Shown piece by piece: positions 42,045-50,771 of a stretch of DNA of 64,000 nucleotides. The position numbers and the translations under genes are program-made. The notes under the pieces are model-generated. The model saw nothing but the letters and a program-made list of their open reading frames with translations, was not told the origin of the DNA and made no database searches. Source of the stretch: Ramlibacter henchirensis (GTDB lineage: Bacteria > Pseudomonadota > Gammaproteobacteria > Burkholderiales > Burkholderiaceae_C); the NCBI RefSeq assembly GCF_004682015.1, contig NZ_SMLM01000002.1, forward strand, positions 1-64,000, given 5' to 3'. How positions within the stretch are numbered: the first letter of the stretch is position 1; each line of letters starts with the position of its first letter.

Positions 42045-42833
42045 ATGGAACAGGACACCGAAGAGAAATCCCCTGCGCTGCAGGACAAGGCGGAGGGCGT
42101 CCGGGCAGTCGAGCGCGCCCTGGACGTGCTGGCGGCCTTCTCGCCGGGCGAGAACGAGTTGCTCGTGTCCGACCTGCTCAAGCGCGTGGGCCTGAGCCGG
42201 CCCACGCTGTACCGGCTGCTGCACACCCTCGAGAAGAAAGGCTTCGTCGCCTCGTCCGGCGAGCCGCAGCGGTTCCGCCTCGGGCCCGCCGTGGCACGCC
42301 TGGCCCATGTCTGGAGCGCCAGCCTGGACCTGACCGAGGTCGCGCGGCCGGTGATGCTGGAAGCCTGGTCCTTCACCAACGAGACCGTCGCGCTGTTCGT
42401 GCCGCGCGGCGACATGCGGCTGTGCGTCGCCGAGATGCAGAGCGCGCAACCGCTGAGCTTCCGGCGCGGGGTCGGCTACAGCGAGCGCCTGGTGCGTGGC
42501 GCCAGCGGCCGCGCGATCCTCGCGTTCACGCCCCTCGCGCCGGGGCAGCTGGAGGCCTACGCCGCGGGGACCTCGACCGACTTCGGCTGGCTGCGCGAGC
42601 AGCTCGAACTGACGCGCGAGCGTGGCTACGCCATGGGCCACAACGAACTCATCCAGGGCGCGTACGCCGTGGCCGCGCCCTTCTTCGACAGCACGGGTGG
42701 CGTGGCCGGATCGCTGGGCGTGTTCGGGCCGGACGTGCGCCTCACCGAGGCGCGGATCCACGAGTTCGGGCACTACCTGCGCGGGCTGGCCGCCCGTCTT
42801 TCCGAGACTTTGGGCGGCGGCCGCCGCGCTTGA
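42045..42833 (+). CDS. IclR family transcriptional regulator
   Basis: 262 residues. N-terminal winged helix (about 20-80): AVERALDVLAAFSPGENELLVSDLLKRVGLSRPTLYRLLHTL in two blocks, then the IclR effector-binding GAF-like domain (about 90-255) with GRAILAF and GYAMGHNELIQGAYAVAAPFFD. It sits between the divergent Bug gene and the aromatic operon, so it most likely controls both through the two palindromic sites. Whether it represses or activates is not visible. The inducer is probably an aromatic acid or ring-cleavage product (inference). Confidence 0.9.
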   Translation: MEQDTEEKSPALQDKAEGVRAVERALDVLAAFSPGENELLVSDLLKRVGLSRPTLYRLLHTLEKKGFVASSGEPQRFRLGPAVARLAHVWSASLDLTEVARPVMLEAWSFTNETVALFVPRGDMRLCVAEMQSAQPLSFRRGVGYSERLVRGASGRAILAFTPLAPGQLEAYAAGTSTDFGWLREQLELTRERGYAMGHNELIQGAYAVAAPFFDSTGGVAGSLGVFGPDVRLTEARIHEFGHYLRGLAARLSETLGGGRRA

Positions 42834-42848
42834 CCCTCTCCGACGCAC

Positions 42849-42863
42849 GTCCATACAATGGAC
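42849..42863. promoter_or_regulatory. Palindromic operator before the Rieske oxygenase gene
   Basis: GTCCAT-ACA-ATGGAC, a perfect 15-bp inverted repeat sharing the GTCCA-N5-TGGAC core with the site at 41956-41974. A possible promoter (TGGACA, 16 bp, GACAAT at 42881-42886) overlaps its right arm, as expected for a repressor site. A further half-site (CGGACA) lies at 42879-42884. Confidence 0.6.
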
Positions 42864-42895
42864 AAGATAACCGCACAACGGACAATAAATCCGCC

Positions 42896-44182
42896 ATGAA
42901 CGACATGATGAAGACGCTGGTGCGCACCGGCCCCGGCACGCCCACCGGCGACCTGCTGCGCCGCTTCTGGGTCCCCATCCTCCTTTCCAGCGAGATCGCC
43001 GAACCTGATGGCGCGCAGGTGCGGGTGCAGATCCTCGGAGAGAAGCTGCTCGCATTCCGCGACAGCGAAGGACGCCCCGGCCTGATCAGCGAGTTCTGCT
43101 CGCACCGCGGCGCGTCGCTCTATTTCGGGCGCAACGAGGACAACGGCATCCGCTGCAGCTACCACGGGCTGAAGTTCGACATCCACGGCAAGTGCGTCGA
43201 CATCCCGCAGGCGCCGCAGATGTGCGCAAAGTTCCACATCACCGGCTATCCGTGCATCGAGCGCGCCGGCATGGTGTGGGCCTACATGGGCCCGCCCGAC
43301 AAGCAGCCCGACCCGCCCGGCGTGGAATGGGCCAACCTTCCCGAGAGCCATGTGTTCGTCTCCAAGCGCCTGCAGGAGTGCAACTTCCTGCAGGCCATGG
43401 AAGGCGGCATCGACACCAGCCACGTGTCGTTCGTGCACAAGTTCGAGGTGGACGACGACCCGTTCCACCAGGGCACCAAGGCCAACGAGTACATCAAGAA
43501 GGACGGCAACGTCACCTTCGAGGTCGAGCGCCACAAAGGCGGCCTGACGCTGTTCGGGCGACGCAATGGCGAGCCCGACTCGTTCTACTGGCGCGTCACC
43601 CAGTGGATCTTCCCCTGGTACAACCTGATCCCGCCCTTCGGCGACCACGCCCTCGGCGGCCATGTGTGGGTGCCGATCGACGACCACAATTGCTGGGCCT
43701 GGAGCATCAACTTCCACCCGGACAAGCCCCTCTCGGCCGAGGAGCGCAGGCACCTCGAGGAAGGCAAGGGCGTGCACTGCGAGTACGAGCCGGGCACCAA
43801 CGTGCCGGGCGGAACGTGGCGGCCCAAGGCGAACAAGGACAACGACTACCTCATCGACCGCAAGGCGCAGAAGGAGCGGCGCTCCTTCAGCGGCGTGTTC
43901 GGCTTCGCCGCGCAGGACGCATCGCTGCAGGAGAGCATGGGCTCGATCCAGGACCACGAGGCCGAGAAGCTGCTGCCGTCCGACCGCGCCATCGTGATGG
44001 CCCGCCGCATGCTGTACGAGGCCACCGTCGGCCTGCAGCAGGGGGCCGAGCCGCCGGGCCTGGAGCCGCGGGCGCAGCACGTGCGCGCCGCCGGCGTGCT
44101 GCTGCCGCGCGACCAGAAGCCGCAGGAGTGGGCCAGGGAACACCTCGTCTACGGCGAGAACCAGCCGGTGTATTCGCTATGA
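42896..44182 (+). CDS. Rieske aromatic ring-hydroxylating oxygenase, alpha subunit (phthalate-dioxygenase-like)
   Basis: 428 residues. Rieske [2Fe-2S] ligands are C68-S-H70 and C87-S-Y-H90; the mononuclear iron site is D173-x2-H176-x4-H181 in the EGGIDTSHVSFVH stretch. The length and single-subunit form fit the phthalate 4,5-dioxygenase/phenoxybenzoate-dioxygenase branch, which works with a separate FMN-[2Fe-2S] reductase. No reductase or ferredoxin gene is in the cluster. The product would go to the SDR dehydrogenase encoded next, with overlapping ATGA ends. The substrate is unknown. Confidence 0.88.
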   Translation: MNDMMKTLVRTGPGTPTGDLLRRFWVPILLSSEIAEPDGAQVRVQILGEKLLAFRDSEGRPGLISEFCSHRGASLYFGRNEDNGIRCSYHGLKFDIHGKCVDIPQAPQMCAKFHITGYPCIERAGMVWAYMGPPDKQPDPPGVEWANLPESHVFVSKRLQECNFLQAMEGGIDTSHVSFVHKFEVDDDPFHQGTKANEYIKKDGNVTFEVERHKGGLTLFGRRNGEPDSFYWRVTQWIFPWYNLIPPFGDHALGGHVWVPIDDHNCWAWSINFHPDKPLSAEERRHLEEGKGVHCEYEPGTNVPGGTWRPKANKDNDYLIDRKAQKERRSFSGVFGFAAQDASLQESMGSIQDHEAEKLLPSDRAIVMARRMLYEATVGLQQGAEPPGLEPRAQHVRAAGVLLPRDQKPQEWAREHLVYGENQPVYSL

Positions 44183-44952
44183 GCCAGCGCCTGGCCGGCA
44201 AGGTGGCGCTCCTGACGGGAGGCGGCGCCGGCATCGGGGCCGCCGCGGCCGCGCTCTTCTGCGAGGAGGGTGCGCGCGTCGTGCTGGTCGACATGGACTC
44301 GGCCGCGCTGGAACGCACCGCGGCCGCCGTGCGCGACAAAACGCCCGGCGCGGGCGTGCGCGTGCTGGCCGGCGACGTGGCCGACCCGGCGACCGCCACC
44401 AGGGCCGTCGAGCTTTGCCAGGCTTCCGGCGGACTCGACGTCCTGGTGAACAACGCGGCGATGCGCAACTACGCTTCGTTCGCGGACGCCACGCCCGAGG
44501 AATGGCACGCCGTCGTCGGCGTGAACATGGTGGGCAACGCGAACTTCTGCCGCGCCGCCCTGCCCTTGCTGCGGCAATCGGGCAAGGGGGCCATCGTCAA
44601 CGTCTCCTCCTGCTACGCCGTCAAGAGCCGCAAGGGCATGGCGCTGTACGACGCCACCAAGGCCGCGATGATCGCCATGACGCGCACGCTGGCCTTCGAG
44701 GAAGTGGGCCACGGCGTCCGCGCGAACGTGGTGTGTCCCGGCTCCACGCTCACCGACTTCCACGTGAACCGCACGGTCAAGGCGGGCAAGAGCGTGGAAG
44801 AACTCAGGACGCAGCGGCAGGAAACGTCGCTGCTCGGCCGTTGGGCCGATCCTCGCGAGATCGCGTATCCCATCCTGTGGCTGGCCTCGGACGAAGCGTC
44901 CTTCATCACCGGCACCACGCTGGTGGTGGACGGCGGGCTGCACATCAAGTGA
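44179..44952 (+). CDS. SDR family dehydrogenase, probable cis-diol dehydrogenase
   Basis: 257 residues, classical short-chain dehydrogenase. Cofactor loop TGGGAGIG (13-20), Asp at the end of the second strand (LVDMD) favouring NAD, NNAA (91-94), catalytic Ser143/144 and Y157-x3-K161. In this context, after a ring dioxygenase and before an intradiol dioxygenase, it most plausibly oxidises a dihydrodiol to a catechol-type product. That role is inference; the family is broad. It overlaps the oxygenase stop and is 4 bp before the next gene. Confidence 0.87.
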   Translation: MSQRLAGKVALLTGGGAGIGAAAAALFCEEGARVVLVDMDSAALERTAAAVRDKTPGAGVRVLAGDVADPATATRAVELCQASGGLDVLVNNAAMRNYASFADATPEEWHAVVGVNMVGNANFCRAALPLLRQSGKGAIVNVSSCYAVKSRKGMALYDATKAAMIAMTRTLAFEEVGHGVRANVVCPGSTLTDFHVNRTVKAGKSVEELRTQRQETSLLGRWADPREIAYPILWLASDEASFITGTTLVVDGGLHIK

Positions 44953-44956
44953 CGCC

Positions 44957-45916
44957 ATGATCATCCGGAACCAGGCCGACGTGACCCGCGCGGTGCTCGC
45001 GGAGGTGGAGCGCACGCCCGACCCGCGCCTGCGCCGCATCCTGGCCTCGGCGGTGCGGCACCTGCACGACTTCGTGCGCGAGACGGAACTCACCGAGCCC
45101 GAGTTCCGGCAGATCTGCGGCCTGGTCGCGAAGGCCGGCCAGCTCACCACGCCCTCGCACAACGAGGTGGTGCTGGCCGCGGGCTCGCTCGGCATTTCGG
45201 CGCTCGTCTGCCTGCTCAACAACGGCGAGGGCGGCCGGGGGAAGACCACGGCCAACCTGATGGGCCCCTTCTGGCGCATGGGCTCGCCGCCCACGCCGAA
45301 CGGCGGCTCCATCGTGCGCTCGCCGACGCCGGGCGATCCCGTGTTCGTGAAGGCCTGGGTGGTCGATGGGTCCGGCAAGCCGGTGCCCGAGGCCGAGGTC
45401 GACATCTGGCAGGCCTCGGGCGAGGGCTATTACGAGAACCAGGACCCGCAGCAGGCCGACATGAACCTGCGCGGCAAGTTCACCACCGACGCGCAGGGCG
45501 CGATCTCGTTCCGCACCGTCAAGCCGTCGGGCTACCCCATCCCGGTCACCGGCCCGGTCGGTGCGCTGATCAAGGCCCAGGGACGCCACAACATGCGGCC
45601 CGCGCACATCCACTTCATGGTGCGCAAGCCCGGCTACAAGACGCAGTTCTCGCAGCTGTATTCGAGCGACGACCCCCACCTGGAGACCGACGTCCAGTTC
45701 GGCGTCACGCAGGCGCTGGTCGGCCGCTACGTGGCGCACGAGAACGAGCCCGCGCCCGCACCGGACGTGCAGGGCCGCTGGTACACGCTGGAGCACAGGT
45801 TCGTCATCCAGCCGGGCGACGACGCCCTGCCCCCGCCGCCGATCACGGGCAAGGCGCAGGGCGAGCGGCCGCCGCTGGTGGTGCTGGAGAGGACCGGGGA
45901 GACGACAGCGAAGTGA
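44957..45916 (+). CDS. Intradiol ring-cleavage dioxygenase (hydroxyquinol/catechol 1,2-dioxygenase family)
   Basis: 319 residues. The N-terminal helical dimerisation domain (about 1-100) is characteristic of catechol and hydroxyquinol 1,2-dioxygenases. The beta core supplies the non-heme Fe(III) ligands: Tyr158/159 in GEGYYENQDP, Tyr193 in SGYPIP, His217 and His219 in RPAHIHF. It splits a catechol or hydroxyquinol ring between the hydroxyls to a muconate or maleylacetate precursor. The N-terminal part looks closest to hydroxyquinol 1,2-dioxygenases, but this needs alignment. No cycloisomerase or maleylacetate reductase is present in the window. Confidence 0.88.
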   Translation: MIIRNQADVTRAVLAEVERTPDPRLRRILASAVRHLHDFVRETELTEPEFRQICGLVAKAGQLTTPSHNEVVLAAGSLGISALVCLLNNGEGGRGKTTANLMGPFWRMGSPPTPNGGSIVRSPTPGDPVFVKAWVVDGSGKPVPEAEVDIWQASGEGYYENQDPQQADMNLRGKFTTDAQGAISFRTVKPSGYPIPVTGPVGALIKAQGRHNMRPAHIHFMVRKPGYKTQFSQLYSSDDPHLETDVQFGVTQALVGRYVAHENEPAPAPDVQGRWYTLEHRFVIQPGDDALPPPPITGKAQGERPPLVVLERTGETTAK

Positions 45917-45965
45917 TCGCCATCAAGAGCACCAGAAGCGGCCGACCGGCCACAAGGAGCTAGCC

Positions 45966-46943
45966 ATGACCCTCATCCACCGCCGCGCGGCACTCGCGCT
46001 TTGCGCCGCAACCCTCGCCCCCGGCGCCTTCGCGCAGGCCCAGGACTGGGCGCCCAGCCGCCCCGTGCGCATCATCGTGCCCATCGTGGGCAGCACCAAC
46101 GACGTGCTCGCGCGCCTCGTCGCGCCCAAGCTGCAGGAAGCGCTCGGCCAGCCCGTGGTGGTGGAGAACAAGCCCGGCGCCGGCGGCAACATCGGCGCGG
46201 ACCTGGTGGCCAAGGCGCAGCCCGACGGCCACACGCTGCTGGTCGGCTACAACGGCCCGCTGGCGATCAACCCGACGCTGTTCGAGAAGATGCCCTACGA
46301 CCCGGTGAAGGACCTGCAGCCGCTCACGCTGGCCGTGAAGTCGCCGCAGTACCTGGTGGTGAATGCGAACTCGGGCATCACGAGCGTGCAGGACCTGGTG
46401 GCCAAGGCCAAGGCCGAGCCCTCGCGCTATTCGTACGCATCGGTGGCGGTGGGCAGCGCGTCGCACCTGACGATGGAAATGCTCAAGTCGGCGGCGGGCA
46501 TCAACATCACGCACGTCCCGTACCGCGGCGCCGGCCCGGCCGTCACCGACCTGATCGCCGGCAACGTGCACGCCGCCTTCTTCGTGCCGGGCAACGTGCA
46601 GCAGTTCGTCAAGGAAGGCAAGCTCAAGCTGCTGGCTTCCAGCGGCACGAAGCGCTTCCCGAGCACGCCCGATGTCCCGACGCTGGCCGAGTCCGGCTTC
46701 AAGGACTTCGAGGCCACCTCCTGGATCGGCTTCCTCACGGCGCCCAACACGCCCAGGCCGATCGTGGACCGCTACAACCGCGAGCTGGTGAAGATCATCA
46801 ACTCCCCCGACACCTCGGCGCGGCTGCGGGAGATGGAATTCGAGGTGATCGGCAGCACGCCGGAGCAGTTCTCCTCGTGGATCCGTTCGGAGATCGGGCG
46901 CTGGGGGCAGGTGATCAAGGCAACGGGGGCGAAGGCGGACTGA
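45966..46943 (+). CDS. Bug-family periplasmic substrate-binding protein (TctC-like)
   Basis: 325 residues. Signal MTLIHRRAALALCAATLAPG with cleavage near AFAQ, then WAPSRPVRIIVPIVGSTNDVLAR and VENKPGAGGNIGADLVAKA, the Bug pattern. It ends the aromatic operon, 49 bp after the intradiol dioxygenase gene, and is the second such binding protein here; the divergent one lies at 40923-41909. The two differ clearly in the binding loop (SFAPGGLTD against PIVGSTND), so they probably bind different ligands. Confidence 0.9.
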   Translation: MTLIHRRAALALCAATLAPGAFAQAQDWAPSRPVRIIVPIVGSTNDVLARLVAPKLQEALGQPVVVENKPGAGGNIGADLVAKAQPDGHTLLVGYNGPLAINPTLFEKMPYDPVKDLQPLTLAVKSPQYLVVNANSGITSVQDLVAKAKAEPSRYSYASVAVGSASHLTMEMLKSAAGINITHVPYRGAGPAVTDLIAGNVHAAFFVPGNVQQFVKEGKLKLLASSGTKRFPSTPDVPTLAESGFKDFEATSWIGFLTAPNTPRPIVDRYNRELVKIINSPDTSARLREMEFEVIGSTPEQFSSWIRSEIGRWGQVIKATGAKAD

Positions 46944-46991
46944 GGGACTGCATCGCACGACGCCTGCGTTCAGCTCGGGAAGCGTTGCTGC

Positions 46992-49634
46992 CTACTGCAC
47001 GTTGGCACCCACAGACGCACTGCCATTGACCGTGAACGTACACGTCCTGGTCTTGTTGCCGCCGCTGGAACACGCTCCGGACCAGATCGCGTCGCGGCCA
47101 TTCGAGACGCTCAGCACGAGCGCGGTTCCCGAGGTGAAGGAGGACGAACCGCTGCTGCCGACGCTGACGTTGATGCCGGCCGGATTCGACAGGACCCGTT
47201 CACCGCTGCGGCCCGTCGCCGTCACCGTCACCGTGGCTGTTTGAGCCGCAGGCGCCACCGTCAGGGACGCGGTTCGCGTCACCCCCGCTGCGCCCGCCGT
47301 GAGCGTCACCGGTGTCGGGAACGTCACGGCGCCGGTCGGGATCGCGAAGCTTGCGCTCGCCGCCCCCTGCGCCACAGTCACGCTGGCCGGCACCGCCGCC
47401 GCCGCGTTGTTGCTCGACAGGGACACGGCGAAACCGCCCGCGGGCGCCGCCGACGTCAGGCTGACCGTGCCTTGAGCGGAGGTTCCGCCGGTCACGCTGG
47501 TCGGGTTGACCGTCAACCCCGAGAGCAAGGGCGGTGCAGCAGTGCCGAGCACGGTGAGCGTCGCCGTCCGCGAGACGCCGTTCGCCGAGGCGGTGATGGT
47601 CGTCGTCCTGTTCGTCGCGTCGGGCAGCGTCGTGATCGGGAAGGTGCCGCTGCTCAGGAAGATGGTCGTCGTTGCCGGGACGGTCGCCGCGGCGGTGTTC
47701 GAACTCGTGAGCGAGACGACCAGCCCGCCGGGGGGAGCCCCCGCCGACAGGAAGATCGTGCCGACCGTGCTGGCGCCGCCGTTGACCGTCGCCGGGGACA
47801 CGGACAGGGAAGCCGGTCCCAACGGCGGTGGAGGCGGCGGCGGTGGCGTCACCGTCAGCGTTGCGCTGCGGGTGGTCCCGCCGAAGGCTGCGGTGATGGT
47901 CGCCAGGGTCGGCGCGGCGACCGGCACCGTGTTGACCGTGAAAGTGACGCTGGTGGCGCCGGCGGCCACGGTGGCGCTTGCAGGAAGCGTGGCCACGCTC
48001 AGGTTGCTGCTTGACAGCGTCACGACCGAGCCGCCCGGGGGCGCAGCGGCCGTCAGCGTCGCGGTTGCCTGCGCGGTGTTGCCGCCGACGACGCTCGTCG
48101 GGCTGAGCGCGATCGCCTGGAGCGTCGCCGGGCCTGTCGCCGCCGCCCGCGGCGTGAAGCGCCGTGCACTGGAGAACGGGCCGAACACGCCGGCCGAATT
48201 GCGCGCCCGCACACGCCACCACAAGCGTTGCGCGGGCAGTCCGCCGATGCTCACCTGGGAGGTGCCGACGGTCTGGTTCGCCCTGAAGGGCGCTGAGAAG
48301 GTCGAGCTGTCGTCCACCTGGATCTCGTAGCTCGTCGCATTGGCCACGTCGGTCCAGTCGAAACTCACCGGTTGCCCCGGCGTTGCGTCGGCTGCCGGAG
48401 AGAGCAGCGTCGGCGCCTCAGGTCTCGGAGGAGCTGGGAGGCCCGTGGAGTTGATCAGGACCAGCAAGCCTGGGAAGGCGCCTGCCTGGCCCAGCACGAC
48501 GTCCGGCTTGCCGTCGCCGTTGAGGTCCGCTGCAACGATGTGGGCGCCACCGGCACTCGACAGCGGGCCCGGCATGGCGAAGGCCACCGGCGCCTGGAAC
48601 GTGCCGTCGCCATTGCCGTTGCGTATGTTCATCAAGCCCTGGAGGCCGTTTCCCATGCTGAGCGCCAGGTCCAGGAAACCGTCGCCGTTGTAGTCGGCGA
48701 CGGCCTGGTACTGGGGAATGTTGATATTGGGATCCGTGAGGATCAGGGGTGTGCGGAAAGTGCCGTCGCCGTTGCCGATCAGGATGGCCGTCCGGCTGCC
48801 ATTGCTGGCGATGGCCACCACCAGGTCCTCGATGCCGTCGCGGTTGAAGTCGGCCACATCGATGTCGCTGCCGTTGACGAAGCCTGTGTCGGCGAGCAGC
48901 GTCAATGTCGGTTGCTGGATGAAGGTCCCGTCGCCGACTCCGAAAAGACGGAAGACCTGCGCATTGGGGCCGGCGATCGCCAGGTCCTTGAAGCCGTCGC
49001 GGTTGAAGTCGCCGACGGCGATGGGGCCGGTTCCCCGGCCGACGACGATCTCGCGGTAAGGCTCGAAGGTGCCGTCGCCGTTCCCCAGCATCACGGAAAT
49101 GGTTTCCGCGATCACGCAAGGCGCGGTGAAGCAGGCGGCGTTGTGGGCGATGACGACGTCGAGCTTGCCGTCATTGTTGACGTCCGTTGCAACGACGTCC
49201 GGCGAGTCGAAGCCGGAGGTGTTCGGGAAGCTCACCGGCGCGGTGAAGGTGCCGTCCCCCCTGCCTGCAAGCAAGGAGACACTGATGTTCGGGTCGTTGT
49301 GGGTGACGACGAGATCCAGCCTGCCGTCGCCATTGAAGTCACCGGCCGCAACGGCCTGGGCGGCATCGGGCACGGGGTATTCAACCAGCGTGCCGAACGT
49401 CCCGTTGTTGTTGTTCAAACGTACCGCGACGGCCTGTACCAGATAGGCTTGCCCCGCCAGGTCAGGAAATCCGTCGCCATTGAAGTCCGCGACGACCTGG
49501 TGCCCGATGAAGGGGTAGTCCTGTCTTGCGAAAGTCGGCGATTGGGCGAAGGCGCCGGCGATCGACAGCGACGTGGCCAGGGTGACGAACAGCGCGCGCA
49601 GGCCCGCCCAGGCGGTGCGATCGGGGACAGTCAT
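46992..49634 (-). CDS. Large secreted FG-GAP/VCBS-repeat protein with fibronectin-like and Ig-like domains
   Basis: 880 residues from the ATG at 49634 (an in-frame TTG lies three codons earlier). Sec signal ends near AGAFAQ. Residues about 35-390 contain seven calcium-loop repeats of the form DFNGDGxxDL, i.e. an FG-GAP/VCBS propeller. Residues about 400-500 resemble a fibronectin type III domain (FDWTDVANATSYEIQVDD). Then come three or four ~80-residue Ig-like repeats, each with a VxGGxxAxxTxxLxxxAPPGG core, separated once by a run of eight prolines (TPPPPPPPPLG). A cysteine-bearing tail ends the protein. No anchor, sortase or autotransporter segment is visible. Probably a secreted or surface adhesin-like protein; role unknown. 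Confidence 0.78.
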   Translation of the reverse strand: MTVPDRTAWAGLRALFVTLATSLSIAGAFAQSPTFARQDYPFIGHQVVADFNGDGFPDLAGQAYLVQAVAVRLNNNNGTFGTLVEYPVPDAAQAVAAGDFNGDGRLDLVVTHNDPNISVSLLAGRGDGTFTAPVSFPNTSGFDSPDVVATDVNNDGKLDVVIAHNAACFTAPCVIAETISVMLGNGDGTFEPYREIVVGRGTGPIAVGDFNRDGFKDLAIAGPNAQVFRLFGVGDGTFIQQPTLTLLADTGFVNGSDIDVADFNRDGIEDLVVAIASNGSRTAILIGNGDGTFRTPLILTDPNINIPQYQAVADYNGDGFLDLALSMGNGLQGLMNIRNGNGDGTFQAPVAFAMPGPLSSAGGAHIVAADLNGDGKPDVVLGQAGAFPGLLVLINSTGLPAPPRPEAPTLLSPAADATPGQPVSFDWTDVANATSYEIQVDDSSTFSAPFRANQTVGTSQVSIGGLPAQRLWWRVRARNSAGVFGPFSSARRFTPRAAATGPATLQAIALSPTSVVGGNTAQATATLTAAAPPGGSVVTLSSSNLSVATLPASATVAAGATSVTFTVNTVPVAAPTLATITAAFGGTTRSATLTVTPPPPPPPPLGPASLSVSPATVNGGASTVGTIFLSAGAPPGGLVVSLTSSNTAAATVPATTTIFLSSGTFPITTLPDATNRTTTITASANGVSRTATLTVLGTAAPPLLSGLTVNPTSVTGGTSAQGTVSLTSAAPAGGFAVSLSSNNAAAAVPASVTVAQGAASASFAIPTGAVTFPTPVTLTAGAAGVTRTASLTVAPAAQTATVTVTATGRSGERVLSNPAGINVSVGSSGSSSFTSGTALVLSVSNGRDAIWSGACSSGGNKTRTCTFTVNGSASVGANVQ

Positions 49635-49883
49635 GATGGACAAGCTCCTTCGCGGAAAAGTCGTCCCTAGTCCTCACTTCCCCTCGTTGCACGGTGGCAC
49701 GGAAAGCATTGCCATCGATCGCGAACGTTCAGGTCCTGCGATTGTGTCACTCGTCGAACGTTTCCACGAGCTTCGGCTTCCCGTCCAGCAAGGGTGAGAT
49801 AGCTCGTCGCGCCGGCAACGCTGCAAGGGAGAAGGGCCAGCGCGATGTGTGCGGCCGAAGCCGCGTAAAATCCGAGCTGAACC

Positions 49884-49957
49884 GCGGGCGTCGTTCAATG
49901 GCAGGACCTGAGCTTCCCAAGCTCAAGACGTGGGTTCGATTCCCATCGCCCGCTCCA
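49884..49957 (+). tRNA. tRNA-Gly(CCC)
   Basis: A 74-base cloverleaf: acceptor GCGGGCG pairs with CGCCCGC, D stem GTTC/GGAC, anticodon stem TGAGC/GCTCA with loop TTCCCAA (anticodon CCC), T stem GTGGG/CCCAT around TTCGATT, and an encoded TCCA end. A TAAAAT -10-like box lies 12 bp upstream (49866-49871). A small hairpin follows immediately but has no T-run. It reads GGG codons. No integrase or duplicated 3' end was seen nearby. Confidence 0.97.
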
Positions 49958-50039
49958 CGCCGCATCAGCGGTGTGATCCCCGACAGGTCACTGCACCTCC
50001 CCTCCTTGCTGTACTGCGAGCGCCCCCACAGGAGCTCGC

Positions 50040-50750
50040 ATGAAGGACATGTTCGAAAGCACCCTCTACCCCGATTCCGAAGCGGCCCACGTTCGCTCCT
50101 CGAAACAAGTGCGCGATGTACGCGCGGCGGCGCCCTGGCTGGCGCTGGCCGTCGCCCTCGCGTCCCTTGCGGCGTGGCTGGTGTTTCCGGCCGAGCTGGT
50201 CATCGACTGGACGCACGAGGGTTCGCTGATCGAAGACCTCACCATCGCCCTCTACCTGGTGGCGGCCGTCGGCATCCTGGCCGTCTGGCGCTCGTTGCCG
50301 AAGGGAGTGGCGGCAGCGCTGGCCCTGACGATGCTCGCGTTCGCGGCGCGCGAGGCCGATTGGCACATCCATTTCACGGGCACGAGCATGCTGCGTGTCA
50401 GCTACTACCTCGGCCCCGCGCCGCTGACGCACAAGCTCTTGTCGTTCGCCGCGGTCGGCGCGCTGCTGGCGGGCTGGCTCTACCTGACCATTCGCGCGGT
50501 TCGCGCCTGGCGCTCCAAACGGCTGCACGCCGGCGCGGTCGGCGCCAACACGCTCACGTTCCTGGGCGTGCTGGTGTTCGCCAAGTTGCTGGATCGCCTG
50601 CTGTCGGTCCTCGCCGAGGACTTCGGCGTCGCGACGAACGATGCGATGCGCGCGCTGCAGGTCGCCATCGAGGAGCCGCTCGAGATGGTCCTGCCCGTCA
50701 TCGTCCTGGCGACGGTGTGGCAGTACCTCGCCTGGCAGCACGCCGACTGA
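50040..50750 (+). CDS. Hypothetical polytopic membrane protein
   Basis: 236 residues with about six membrane segments (residues roughly 33-52, 68-88, 91-107, 128-150, 163-187 and 213-230). A conserved-looking acidic/aromatic loop between helices reads FAAREADWHIHFTG, with His and Asp that could be functional. I do not recognise the family. It begins 82 bp after the tRNA with an AGGAG-like site and is convergent with the next gene (21 bp). Confidence 0.65.
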   Translation: MKDMFESTLYPDSEAAHVRSSKQVRDVRAAAPWLALAVALASLAAWLVFPAELVIDWTHEGSLIEDLTIALYLVAAVGILAVWRSLPKGVAAALALTMLAFAAREADWHIHFTGTSMLRVSYYLGPAPLTHKLLSFAAVGALLAGWLYLTIRAVRAWRSKRLHAGAVGANTLTFLGVLVFAKLLDRLLSVLAEDFGVATNDAMRALQVAIEEPLEMVLPVIVLATVWQYLAWQHAD

Positions 50751-50771
50751 AAGCCGGGCGCGCTGCGTTCC

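Noticed and set aside
49884..49957. tRNA-Gly as an integration site of a genomic island
   Set aside because: No integrase, no repeated tRNA 3' end and no composition change were seen on either side.
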